The translations under genes were made by a program, and so were the position numbers. A DNA stretch of 64,000 bases, taken from DATARH01 sp035550515. Its GTDB lineage: Bacteria; Pseudomonadota; Alphaproteobacteria; ATCC43930; CGMCC-115725. The stretch is from NCBI GenBank assembly GCA_035550515.1, contig DASZOZ010000135.1:21556-85555 (forward strand). Reading direction: 5' to 3'. Under the pieces are notes generated by a model. That model saw nothing but the letters and a program-made list of their open reading frames with translations, had not been told where the DNA came from and ran no database searches. Below are positions 8,449-16,001 of this stretch, one piece after another (the stretch's first letter is position 1; every line of letters begins with the position of its first letter).

Positions 8449-8795
8449 TGGCCGCCACCCCGAGCGGCGAGCCCGTGCGCCGCGGCGACATCTGGTGGGT
8501 CGATTTCGACGTCGTCGCCAGCGCCGAGATGCGGGCGATGCGGCCGGCGGTCGTCGTCACCGCGGATGCGCTGAACCGGGCGCGCCGCACGGTCATGGTG
8601 GTGCCGCTGGCGACCGGACCGCAGCCGCGCCCGCCGATCGTCGTCGCGACGCCGTCGGCGGGAGACGGCCGTGTCGCGGTGTGCGACCAGGCGCGCGCGG
8701 TCGACAAGGCGCGCCTCACCCGCACCGCGGGCCAGCTCTCCTCCGACGACCTGAAGGCGGTCGAAGACGGCTTGCGGCGGGTGCTGGAGCTGTAG
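8445..8795 (+). CDS. MazF/PemK-type mRNA interferase toxin
   Basis: MazF toxins cut single-stranded mRNA at short sequences. The 116-residue product has the family start VRRGDIWWVDFD (about residues 9-20), the RPAVVVTADALN strand-helix, VMVVPLAT and the C-terminal helix LSSDDLKAVEDGLRRVLEL. The ATGATG at 8445-8450 offers two adjacent starts; the first overlaps the antitoxin stop. Organisation antitoxin-toxin with a four-base overlap is typical. The cleavage sequence cannot be told from the protein. A longer upstream open frame overlapping the antitoxin was rejected. Confidence 0.88.
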   Translation: MMAATPSGEPVRRGDIWWVDFDVVASAEMRAMRPAVVVTADALNRARRTVMVVPLATGPQPRPPIVVATPSAGDGRVAVCDQARAVDKARLTRTAGQLSSDDLKAVEDGLRRVLEL

Positions 8796-8874
8796 GTCGG
8801 GCAAAGGACGCACTAGCCGTCATCCGGTGTAGGCACTAGGTTAGGGGCCAATGACGGTTTGCGCGGAGGGTGCG

Positions 8875-9825
8875 ATGCAATACGGTTTTGGCGCGCCGGT
8901 CAGCGGTCCGCTGTCGGGGGCGAAAGACCTGGCCCGCATCGCCCAACAGGGCGAGGCGATCGGTTATGATTACTGCACGCTGTCCGACCATGTCGTGATC
9001 CCGCGCGAGCTGGAGAACAAATACCCCTATTCCGATACCGGCGAGTTCCCCGGCCGGGCCGGCGGCGACCGCCACGAGCAGCTCACGGCGGTCGCCTTTG
9101 TCGCCGCCAAGACCGACAAATTGCGGCTGGTCACCTCGGTCATGGTGGTGCCGCACCGCCCGGCGGTGCTGACCGCGAAGATCCTCGCGACGATCGACAA
9201 TCTGTCCGAGGGACGGCTGACCTTGGGCGTCGGCGCCGGCTGGTGCCGCGAGGAATTCGCGGCGATCGGCACCGACCCGTTCGACGAGCGCGGCGCCGTC
9301 ACCGACGAATATTTGCTCGCCTGCCGCGAGTTGTGGACCAACGAAAACCCCCGCTTCGACGGCAAGTTCGTCAAGTTCTCGAACATCTTCTTCCAGCCGC
9401 GCCCGGTCCAGCAGCGCGTGCCGATCTGGGTCGGCGGGGAAAGCGGCCCGGCGCTGCGCCGCACCGCCAAGCTGGGCGACGGCTGGTATCCCATCGGCAC
9501 CAACCCGGCGTTCCGGCTCGACACGCTGGAGCGGTTCAAGGGCGGCATCGAGCGGCTGCACCGCGCCTGCCAGCGGGCCGGGCGCGATCCCAAGGAGATC
9601 GCCCTCGCCTACCGCGTCGCCGGGCGCGGCGCGGCGATCCCGGACAAAGCCGATAACGGTGACCGCCGCCTGTTCGCGGGCAGCAACGAGGCGATGGTCG
9701 GCGATCTGCGAGCCCTCAGGGACCTCGGCGTCGTCGCGGTCGATTTCAGCTTCGACGGCGCCACCGCCGACGACGTCATCGCCAGTATGCGGCGTTTCCG
9801 CGAAGACGTGCTCGCCAAGGTCTGA
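8875..9825 (+). CDS. LLM-class F420-dependent oxidoreductase (Rv2161c-like)
   Basis: This is a 316-residue luciferase-like TIM-barrel oxidoreductase. The N-terminal pattern FGAPVSGPLSGAKDLARIAQQGEAIGYD followed by TLSDHVVIP is that of the F420-binding Rv2161c-type subgroup; later blocks are GRLTLGVGAGWCREEF and VPIWVGGESGPALRR. The substrate is unknown. GGAGGG at 8865-8870, four bases from the ATG, supports this start over the upstream ATG at 8851. It heads the F420 operon: the FGD-like gene follows after 21 bases and the cofactor-synthesis genes after that, which strongly suggests it uses F420 rather than FMN. Confidence 0.9.
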   Translation: MQYGFGAPVSGPLSGAKDLARIAQQGEAIGYDYCTLSDHVVIPRELENKYPYSDTGEFPGRAGGDRHEQLTAVAFVAAKTDKLRLVTSVMVVPHRPAVLTAKILATIDNLSEGRLTLGVGAGWCREEFAAIGTDPFDERGAVTDEYLLACRELWTNENPRFDGKFVKFSNIFFQPRPVQQRVPIWVGGESGPALRRTAKLGDGWYPIGTNPAFRLDTLERFKGGIERLHRACQRAGRDPKEIALAYRVAGRGAAIPDKADNGDRRLFAGSNEAMVGDLRALRDLGVVAVDFSFDGATADDVIASMRRFREDVLAKV

Positions 9826-9846
9826 CGCGAACGATAGGAGCCAACC

Positions 9847-10848
9847 GTGCTGAAGATCGGATACAAGGCGTCGGCCGAGCAGTTCGGGCCGCGTCGGTTG
9901 CTGGAGTTCTCGGTGCTGGCGGAGGAGGCCGGGTTCGACTCGGTGTTTGTCAGCGACCATTTCCAGCCGTGGAAACATACCGACGGCCACGCCCCCAATT
10001 CGCTTGCCTGGCTCGGCGCGCTCGGCGCCAGCACCAAGCGGGTGGTCATCGGCACCAGCGTCGCGACGCCGACCTTCCGCTATCACCCGTCGATCGTCGC
10101 CCAGGCTTTCGGCACGATGGGCTGCATGTTTCCGGGGCGCGTCGTGCTCGGCGTCGGCACCGGCGAGTCGCTGAACGAGGTGCCGTCCGCCGGGATCGAA
10201 TGGCCGGGCGCGAAGGAGCGGCGCGACCGGCTGCGCGAGGCGATCCGCCTGATCAACGCGTTGTGGACCAAGGACCGGGTCACCTTCGAGGGGCAGTTCT
10301 ACCGGACCAAGGACGCGACGATCTACGACAAGCCGCAGCACAAGGTGCCGATCTGGGTCGCCGCCTCGGGACCGCTCGCGGCGCAGATGGCCGGGCAGGT
10401 CGCCGAGGGGTTTATCGTCACCAGCGGCAAGAACCCGCAGCTTTACACCGACCTGTCGGCCAAGGTGCGCGAGGGCGCCGGCAAGGCCAACCGCGATGAG
10501 GCGGCGATCGAAAAGATGATCGAGGTCAAGGTGTCGTTCGACACCGACGCGCAACAGGCCAAGGAGCTGACCCGGCATTGGGCTGCGCTGGCGCTCTCGC
10601 CGGAGGAAAAGGTCGGCGTCGAGGACCCGGTGGAAATGGAGCGGTTGGCCGATGCGCTGCCGCTCGACCGCGCGGCCAGCCGCTGGATCGTCTCCAGCGA
10701 CCCTGACGAGCAGGTCGAGCGCATCCGCCCCTATGTCGAGCTCGGCTTCAGGCACCTGGTGTTCCACGCGCCGGGCCCCGACCAGGCGCGATTCCTTAAG
10801 CTTTACGCCGAGCAGGTCGTGCCGCGGCTGCGCAAGGCATTCGGCTAG
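9847..10848 (+). CDS. fgd: F420-dependent glucose-6-phosphate dehydrogenase family protein
   Basis: The 333-residue product is very like mycobacterial Fgd1 along its whole length. FGD oxidises glucose-6-phosphate and makes reduced F420. Blocks shared with Fgd1 include GYKASAEQF, SDHFQPW, GTSVATPTFRYHP, GVGTGESLNE and RWIVSSDPDEQVERI. Residues matching Fgd1 active-site positions are H38 (H40), W42 (W44), E107 (E109) and the phosphate-contacting K195 (K198). The GTG start has TAGGAG six bases upstream. Related F420-dependent sugar-phosphate or alcohol dehydrogenases share this fold, so the substrate is inferred. Position between an F420 oxidoreductase and the F420 synthesis genes supports a cofactor-reducing role. 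Confidence 0.87.
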   Translation: MLKIGYKASAEQFGPRRLLEFSVLAEEAGFDSVFVSDHFQPWKHTDGHAPNSLAWLGALGASTKRVVIGTSVATPTFRYHPSIVAQAFGTMGCMFPGRVVLGVGTGESLNEVPSAGIEWPGAKERRDRLREAIRLINALWTKDRVTFEGQFYRTKDATIYDKPQHKVPIWVAASGPLAAQMAGQVAEGFIVTSGKNPQLYTDLSAKVREGAGKANRDEAAIEKMIEVKVSFDTDAQQAKELTRHWAALALSPEEKVGVEDPVEMERLADALPLDRAASRWIVSSDPDEQVERIRPYVELGFRHLVFHAPGPDQARFLKLYAEQVVPRLRKAFG

Positions 10849-10860
10849 CGACGGCGTCCG

Positions 10861-11628
10861 ATGCCGTCCCGCGTGGAGATCATCGGGCTGCCGGGGGTGC
10901 CGATGGTGCAGCCCGGCGACGACCTCGCGGCGTTCGCGGTGTCGGCGCTGGTCGACGCGGCGATTGCCCCCGAGGCCGGCGATGTCCTGGTCATCGCGCA
11001 GAAGATCGTCTCGAAGGCGGAAAACCGCTTTGTCGATGTCAGCCGGGTGACGCCGTCGGAGCGGGCCAAAAAGCTCGCCGAGCAGACCGGCAAGGATCCG
11101 CGGTTTTGCGAGGTCGTGCTGTCCGAGTCGAAGCGCATCGTGCGGCATCGCGAAAACCTGATCATCGCCGAGCACCGCCGCGGCTGGGTCATGGCCAATG
11201 CCGGGATCGACCATTCGAATGTCGCCGACGGCGAGGGGCATGAGCGGGTGCTGCTGTTGCCGGTCGATCCCGACGCCTCGGCGCGGGCGATCCGCGACGA
11301 GTTGGTGGCTTCCTATGGCGTGCCGATCGCGGTGATCGTCAGCGACAGCTTTGGCCGGCCGTTTCGCCGCGGCACGGTCGGCATCGCGCTGGGCGCCGCC
11401 GGTCTGCCCGCGGTGATCGATTGGCGCGGCCATCCCGACCTGTTCGGCCGGGCGCTCGAAGTCACCGAGACGGGGTTCGCCGACGAGATCGCCGCCGCCG
11501 CGTCGCTGGTCATGGGCCAGGCGGACGAGGCGCTGCCGATGGTGCTGGTGCGCGGGCTGCGCTGGACTGCCCCCGATGCCGACGCCGCGGCGCTGGTGCG
11601 CCCGCCGGAGCACGATTTGTTCCGATGA
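10861..11628 (+). CDS. cofE: Coenzyme F420-0:L-glutamate ligase
   Basis: CofE adds gamma-linked glutamates to F420-0 using GTP. The 255-residue protein carries family features: LVIAQKIVSKAENR, a central GWVMANAGIDHSN block, and VIVSDSFGRPFRRGTVGIALG. It is the stand-alone archaeal-type length; the C-terminal nitroreductase-like domain that mycobacterial FbiB uses to reduce dehydro-F420-0 is absent. The stop overlaps the cofD ATG in an ATGA (11625-11628), so it is translationally coupled to cofD. It starts 12 bases after the FGD-like gene. Confidence 0.94.
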   Translation: MPSRVEIIGLPGVPMVQPGDDLAAFAVSALVDAAIAPEAGDVLVIAQKIVSKAENRFVDVSRVTPSERAKKLAEQTGKDPRFCEVVLSESKRIVRHRENLIIAEHRRGWVMANAGIDHSNVADGEGHERVLLLPVDPDASARAIRDELVASYGVPIAVIVSDSFGRPFRRGTVGIALGAAGLPAVIDWRGHPDLFGRALEVTETGFADEIAAAASLVMGQADEALPMVLVRGLRWTAPDADAAALVRPPEHDLFR

Positions 11629-12572
11629 ACTTCAACGGTCCGGTGGTCGCGCTGTCGGGCGGCGTCGGCGGCGCCAAGCTCGCGCTCGGCCTCTACCGCG
11701 TGCTGCCGGCGGACACGCTGAGCGTGATCGTCAATCCCGGTGACGATTTCGAGCATCTCGGCTTCACCGTGTGTCCCGATCTCGACACCCTGCTGTACAC
11801 GCTGTCGGGCGAGGCGAACCCGGAACTCGGCTGGGGCCGCCGCGACGAGACCTGGACCTTTATGGCGGCGCTCGAAAAGCTCGGCGGCGAGGGCTGGTTC
11901 CGCCTCGGCGACGGCGACCTCGCGACGCATGTCGAGCGCACCCGCCGCCTGATTGCGGGCGAGCCGCTGTCGGCGGTCATGGACGATTTCCGCCGCCGGC
12001 TCGGCATCACGGCGCGGCTGCTGCCGGCGAGCGACGACAAGGTCCGTACGCGGCTGGACACGGATCGCGGCCGGCTCGACTTCCAGGATTATTTTGTCCG
12101 GCTGCGCTGCGAGCCGGCGGTCCGCCGGCTGGAATTCGCCGGCGCCGAGACGGCACGCGCCAATGGCGATGCCCTCGCGGCGCTCGCCGATCCGCGGCTG
12201 CAGGCCGTGGTGATCTGCCCGTCGAACCCGTTCATCAGCATCGACCCGATCCTCGCGGTCCCCGGCCTGCGAGACGCGCTGCGCCGATCCCGCGCGCCGG
12301 TCGTCGCGGTGTCGCCGATCATCGGCGGCAAGGCGGTCAAGGGGCCGACCGCGAAGATGATGGCGGAACTCGGCCTGCCGGTCGACGCCGCGGCGGTGGC
12401 GCGGCACTATCGCGACTTCGTCGATGTCTACGTCGCCGACGAGGGCGACCGCGATGCCGTCGCCGGTCTCGATCTCCCCGTCGTGCTGGCGCCGACGCTG
12501 ATGGTCACGCTGGAGGACCGCGAGGCCCTGGCGCGGGTGGTGCTCCGGGCCGCCGCGGCGCATCGCCGATGA
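11625..12572 (+). CDS. cofD: 2-phospho-L-lactate (or equivalent) transferase, F420-0/dehydro-F420-0 synthase
   Basis: CofD/FbiA joins the activated phospho-acid donor (lactyl-, enolpyruvyl- or glyceryl-diphosphoguanosine) to the deazaflavin Fo. The 315-residue product shows LSGGVGGAKLALGLYRVLP at the N-terminus, IVNPGDDFEHLG (metal/nucleotide region), PSNPFISIDPILAVPGLRDA and SPIIGGKAVKGPTAKMM. Length and motif order are those of the family. ATGA overlaps join it to cofE upstream and cofC downstream. Which three-carbon acid is used cannot be decided from motifs seen here. Confidence 0.95.
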   Translation: MNFNGPVVALSGGVGGAKLALGLYRVLPADTLSVIVNPGDDFEHLGFTVCPDLDTLLYTLSGEANPELGWGRRDETWTFMAALEKLGGEGWFRLGDGDLATHVERTRRLIAGEPLSAVMDDFRRRLGITARLLPASDDKVRTRLDTDRGRLDFQDYFVRLRCEPAVRRLEFAGAETARANGDALAALADPRLQAVVICPSNPFISIDPILAVPGLRDALRRSRAPVVAVSPIIGGKAVKGPTAKMMAELGLPVDAAAVARHYRDFVDVYVADEGDRDAVAGLDLPVVLAPTLMVTLEDREALARVVLRAAAAHRR

Positions 12573-13231
12573 ACCCGGCCGAGGTGTGGGCGGTCATCCC
12601 GGTCAAGGAGACGGGGGGCGCGAAACAGCGGCTGGCGCCGGTGCTGTCGGCCGCGCTGCGGCAGGATCTGGCCCTGGCGATGCTGGAGGATGTGATCGAA
12701 GCCGTCGCCGGTGTGAGCGGGCTTGGCGGCGCGATCCTGGTCACGGTCGATCCGCAGGCCGCAGCGCTGGCCCGCCGCTATGGCATGGCGACGCTCGCCG
12801 ACGGCGCCCGTGACGGCCATACCGGCGCGGTCACTGCCGGCGCGCGCCGTCTTGTCGCGAACCGGCATGCCGCGATGCTCACCCTGCCCGGCGACCTGCC
12901 GCTCATCACCAGCACCGAGATCGCGGCGCTGATCGCCGCACACGGTCCCGCGCCGGCCTTCACGATCGCTCCCGCGCATGACGAGCTCGGCTCGAACGGC
13001 ATCGTCATGTCGCCGCCATTGGCGGTGCCGCTGCGCTTTGGCGAGGACAGTTTCTTTCCGCATCTCGCGGCGGCCCGCGCCGCGGGCATCGCGCCATGCG
13101 TCGTGCGCCTGCCCGGTTTCGCGTTCGATATCGACAATCCGCGGGACCTCCAGCATTTTGCGGGACTGCCGGCGCAAACGCGCGCCGCCAGGTTGATTGC
13201 CGAACACGCGAACGAGATGAGGGTGGGGTGA
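12569..13231 (+). CDS. cofC: Phospholactate/phosphoenolpyruvate guanylyltransferase
   Basis: CofC/FbiD activates the C3 phospho-acid with GTP to make the donor used by CofD. The 220-residue protein has the nucleotidyltransferase start VWAVIPVKETGGAKQRLAPVL, the LTLPGDLPLIT segment near the middle and HDELGSNGIVMSPPLAVPLRFGEDSF towards the end, all characteristic of CofC. The start ATG overlaps the cofD stop (12569-12572), and its own TGA overlaps the GTG start of the next gene (13228-13231). Substrate preference is unresolved and is central to knowing which F420 variant is made. Confidence 0.93.
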   Translation: MNPAEVWAVIPVKETGGAKQRLAPVLSAALRQDLALAMLEDVIEAVAGVSGLGGAILVTVDPQAAALARRYGMATLADGARDGHTGAVTAGARRLVANRHAAMLTLPGDLPLITSTEIAALIAAHGPAPAFTIAPAHDELGSNGIVMSPPLAVPLRFGEDSFFPHLAAARAAGIAPCVVRLPGFAFDIDNPRDLQHFAGLPAQTRAARLIAEHANEMRVG

Positions 13232-15651
13232 CGGATTTCTTCGCGACGATCCTCGACCGTGCCGCCGCAGGCGACCGGCTCACCGATGCCGACGCGCTGG
13301 CGCTCGCCGAGTGCGAGGGCCTGTCGGCGCTGATGCGCGTCGCCGCGGCGCTGCGCGACACCGGGCATGGCGGTCTCGTGTCCTATTCGCGCAAAGTCTT
13401 CATCCCGCTGACCCAGCTCTGCCGCGACGTGTGCCATTACTGCACCTTTGCGCATCCGCCGCGGCGCGGCGAGCGTGCCTTCCTGACCCGCGACGAGGTG
13501 CTGGCGATCGCCCGCGCCGGCGCCAAGGCCGGCTGCCATGAGGCGCTGTTCACGCTGGGCGACAAGCCGGAGCTGCGCTACCGCGCGGCGCGCGACGAGC
13601 TGGCGGCGCTCGGCCATGAGAGCACCCTCGCCTATCTCGCCGAGATGGCGGCGGCGGTGCTCAAGGAGACCGGGCTGCTGCCGCATCTCAACCCGGGGCT
13701 GATGAGCCGCGGCGACCTGGAGGCGCTGCGCAAGGTCTCGGTGTCGCAGGGCATCATGCTGGAGACCGCCAGCGAGCGGCTGTCGCAGCGCGGCGGCCCG
13801 CATTTCGGCTCGCCCGACAAGCACCCGGCGCGGCGGCTGGCGACCATCGCCGCCGCCGGCGAAACGGCGGTGCCGTTCACCTCGGGCATCCTGATCGGCA
13901 TCGGCGAGACCCGGCGCGAGCGGATCGAAGCGCTGCTGGCGCTGCGCGCGCTGCACGAGCGCCACGGTCATATCCAGGAAATCATCATCCAGAACTTCCG
14001 CGCCAAGCCCGGCACCAGGATGGCCGATGCGCCCGACCCGGACGAGGCCGAGCATCTGTGGACGATCGCCGTCGCCCGGCTGGTGTTCGGCGCGGCGATG
14101 AACATCCAGGCGCCGCCCAACCTGATGCCCGAGGCGCTGGAAGCGATGATCGCCGCCGGGATCAACGATTGGGGCGGCGTCTCGCCGGTCACCCCCGATC
14201 ACGTGAACCCCGAGGCGCCGTGGCCGGAACTCGACGTGCTGGCCGAACGTACCGCCGGGGCAGGCAAGCTGCTCGTCGAGCGGCTGGCGATCTATCCCGA
14301 ATATGTGCAGCAGCCGGGAAGGTGGCTCGACCCGGCGCTGCGCACCCCCACCCTGCGCTTTGTCGACGGGCAGGGCCTCGCGCGCACCGACCGCTGGACG
14401 CCCGGCGCGGGCGTCGAGCCGCCGGCCCGCGGCAAGCGCTTTGCGAACCCTGCGCTCACCGCGGCGGTCGAGCCGATCATCGCCCGCGCCGTCGCCGGCG
14501 AGACGCTCGCCGAGCGCGACATCGTCACGCTGTTCGAGGCGCGCGGCGATGCGTTCGACCGCGTCTGCGCGGCGGCCGACGCGCTGCGCCGCGAAGTCAA
14601 CGGCGACACCGTCAGCTATGTCGTCACCCGCAACATCAACTACACCAACATCTGCTATTTCCGCTGCCAGTTCTGCGCCTTCTCCAAGGGCAAGCTCAGC
14701 GAGAATTTGCGCGGACGGCCCTACGACCTCGACTGGAGCGAGATCGTGCGGCGCTGCGAGGAGGCCTGGGAGCGCGGCGCCACCGAGGTCTGCCTGCAAG
14801 GCGGCATCCACCCCGAATACACCGGCGCGACCTATCTCGGCATCTGCCGCACGATCAAGCAGGCGGTGCCGGGGATGCATGTCCATGCGTTCTCGCCGCT
14901 CGAGATCTGGCAGGGCGCGAAGACGCTCGGCCGCACCCTCCCCGACTTCCTTGGCGAGCTGAAGGCGACCGGGCTGAGTTCCCTGCCCGGAACCGCGGCG
15001 GAAATCCTCGACGACGAGGTCCGCGCGATCATCTGCCCGGACAAGATCAAGACCGCCGAGTGGCTCCAGGTCATGGAGGCGGCGCACCATGCCGGGCTGC
15101 GCGCCACGGCGACGATCATGTTCGGCCATGTCGACCGCTACGAGCACTGGGCGCGGCATCTGCTGCGGGTGCGCGCGCTGCAGGCGCGGACCGGCGGCTT
15201 CACCGAGTTCGTGCCGCTGCCCTTTGTGCCGATGGAGGCGCCGATGTACCTCAAGGGCACCGCGCGGCTCGGCCCGACCTATCGCGAGGCGGTGCTGGTG
15301 CATGCCGTGGCGCGGCTGGCGCTGCACCCGCTGATCCCGAACATCCAGACGTCGTGGGTCAAGCTCGGCGCGGCCGGCGCCGCCGCCTGCCTCAACGCCG
15401 GCTGCAACGACCTCGGCGGCACGCTGATGAACGAGAGCATCTCGCGCGCCGCCGGCGCCAGCTTTGGCCAGGAGATGCCGCCCGAGGCGATGGAGGCGCT
15501 GATCCGCTCGGTCGGGCGCGTCCCGCGGCAGCGCACCACGCTCTACGCCGACGCCTCGGCCGAGCGGCACGCGGCATCGTTCGACGCGCCGCCGCTGCTC
15601 GACCCGATCAACACACCGGCGCACAAATACGAGCGCTCGGCCGCGGAGTAG
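13228..15651 (+). CDS. fbiC: Fo synthase, fused CofG-CofH
   Basis: Fo synthase makes the deazaflavin chromophore from tyrosine and the riboflavin precursor 5-amino-6-ribitylamino-uracil with two radical-SAM centres. The 807-residue product is a fusion: an N-terminal CofG half with C65, C69 and C72 (CRDVCHYC), and a C-terminal CofH half with C476, C480 and C483 (CYFRCQFC). Other CofH features are VCLQGGIHPEYTG and NIQTSWVKLG. Bacterial FbiC is normally fused in this order and length. The GTG start overlaps the cofC stop. The stop TAG directly abuts the stop of the convergent next gene. This completes the Fo-to-F420 pathway in one operon. Confidence 0.96.
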   Translation: MTDFFATILDRAAAGDRLTDADALALAECEGLSALMRVAAALRDTGHGGLVSYSRKVFIPLTQLCRDVCHYCTFAHPPRRGERAFLTRDEVLAIARAGAKAGCHEALFTLGDKPELRYRAARDELAALGHESTLAYLAEMAAAVLKETGLLPHLNPGLMSRGDLEALRKVSVSQGIMLETASERLSQRGGPHFGSPDKHPARRLATIAAAGETAVPFTSGILIGIGETRRERIEALLALRALHERHGHIQEIIIQNFRAKPGTRMADAPDPDEAEHLWTIAVARLVFGAAMNIQAPPNLMPEALEAMIAAGINDWGGVSPVTPDHVNPEAPWPELDVLAERTAGAGKLLVERLAIYPEYVQQPGRWLDPALRTPTLRFVDGQGLARTDRWTPGAGVEPPARGKRFANPALTAAVEPIIARAVAGETLAERDIVTLFEARGDAFDRVCAAADALRREVNGDTVSYVVTRNINYTNICYFRCQFCAFSKGKLSENLRGRPYDLDWSEIVRRCEEAWERGATEVCLQGGIHPEYTGATYLGICRTIKQAVPGMHVHAFSPLEIWQGAKTLGRTLPDFLGELKATGLSSLPGTAAEILDDEVRAIICPDKIKTAEWLQVMEAAHHAGLRATATIMFGHVDRYEHWARHLLRVRALQARTGGFTEFVPLPFVPMEAPMYLKGTARLGPTYREAVLVHAVARLALHPLIPNIQTSWVKLGAAGAAACLNAGCNDLGGTLMNESISRAAGASFGQEMPPEAMEALIRSVGRVPRQRTTLYADASAERHAASFDAPPLLDPINTPAHKYERSAAE

Positions 15652-15951
15652 CTACGCCGCCCCCGCCGCGAGCAGCGCGCGGGCGATCTCTTCCCACTCG
15701 TTGTCGAGCGGCGCGGTCGACGGGCTTTTCCCGGCGCGCTTGTACCAGCCGCCGGCATTGTGCAGATCGCCCTCGACGCGGTGCAGATAGGCATGCGCCC
15801 AGGCGCCCTTCTCGTTGGCGTCGGCCTGGGCGCAGCGATGCGCCTGGTGCCAGTCGCCCTTGGCCTGCCACCACAGCGCCTGGAGCGCGCCGCTCGTCCC
15901 GGCCGGCGGCGAGGCGCCTGTCAGCGACGACTTGAAGCCCTCGAATTCCAT
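15652..15951 (-). CDS. Small conserved protein of unknown function (99 aa)
   Basis: The ATG at 15951 has GGGAGGG five bases upstream and gives MEFEGFKSSL; two upstream in-frame ATGs lack this. The 99-residue protein is rich in Trp and His, with ALWWQAKGDWHQAHRCAQ and GAWAHAYLHRVEGDLHNAGGWYKRAGK. I recall similar small proteins with the WHxAH and AYLHRxEGDLxNAxYWYRRAG patterns in many bacteria, but no function is established. It is predicted cytosolic and helical, and could be a short TPR-like repeat protein. Its stop codon lies back to back with the fbiC stop (TAG-CTA at 15649-15654), a very tight convergent junction. Confidence 0.8.
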   Translation of the reverse strand: MEFEGFKSSLTGASPPAGTSGALQALWWQAKGDWHQAHRCAQADANEKGAWAHAYLHRVEGDLHNAGGWYKRAGKSPSTAPLDNEWEEIARALLAAGAA

Positions 15952-16001
15952 CCTGCCCTCCCGCATGTGCATCCCGCGAATGATACCGCTTTCGCCGTCG
16001 T

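Noticed and set aside
8836..11613. Very long open frame antisense to the F420 oxidoreductase and cofE genes
   Set aside because: High-GC shadow frame; it has no recognisable domain and the sense strand holds well-conserved proteins.
12778..15624. 948-codon antisense frame over cofC and fbiC
   Set aside because: Composition follows the complement of conserved Fo synthase; Arg/Gly/Asp-rich with no motif.
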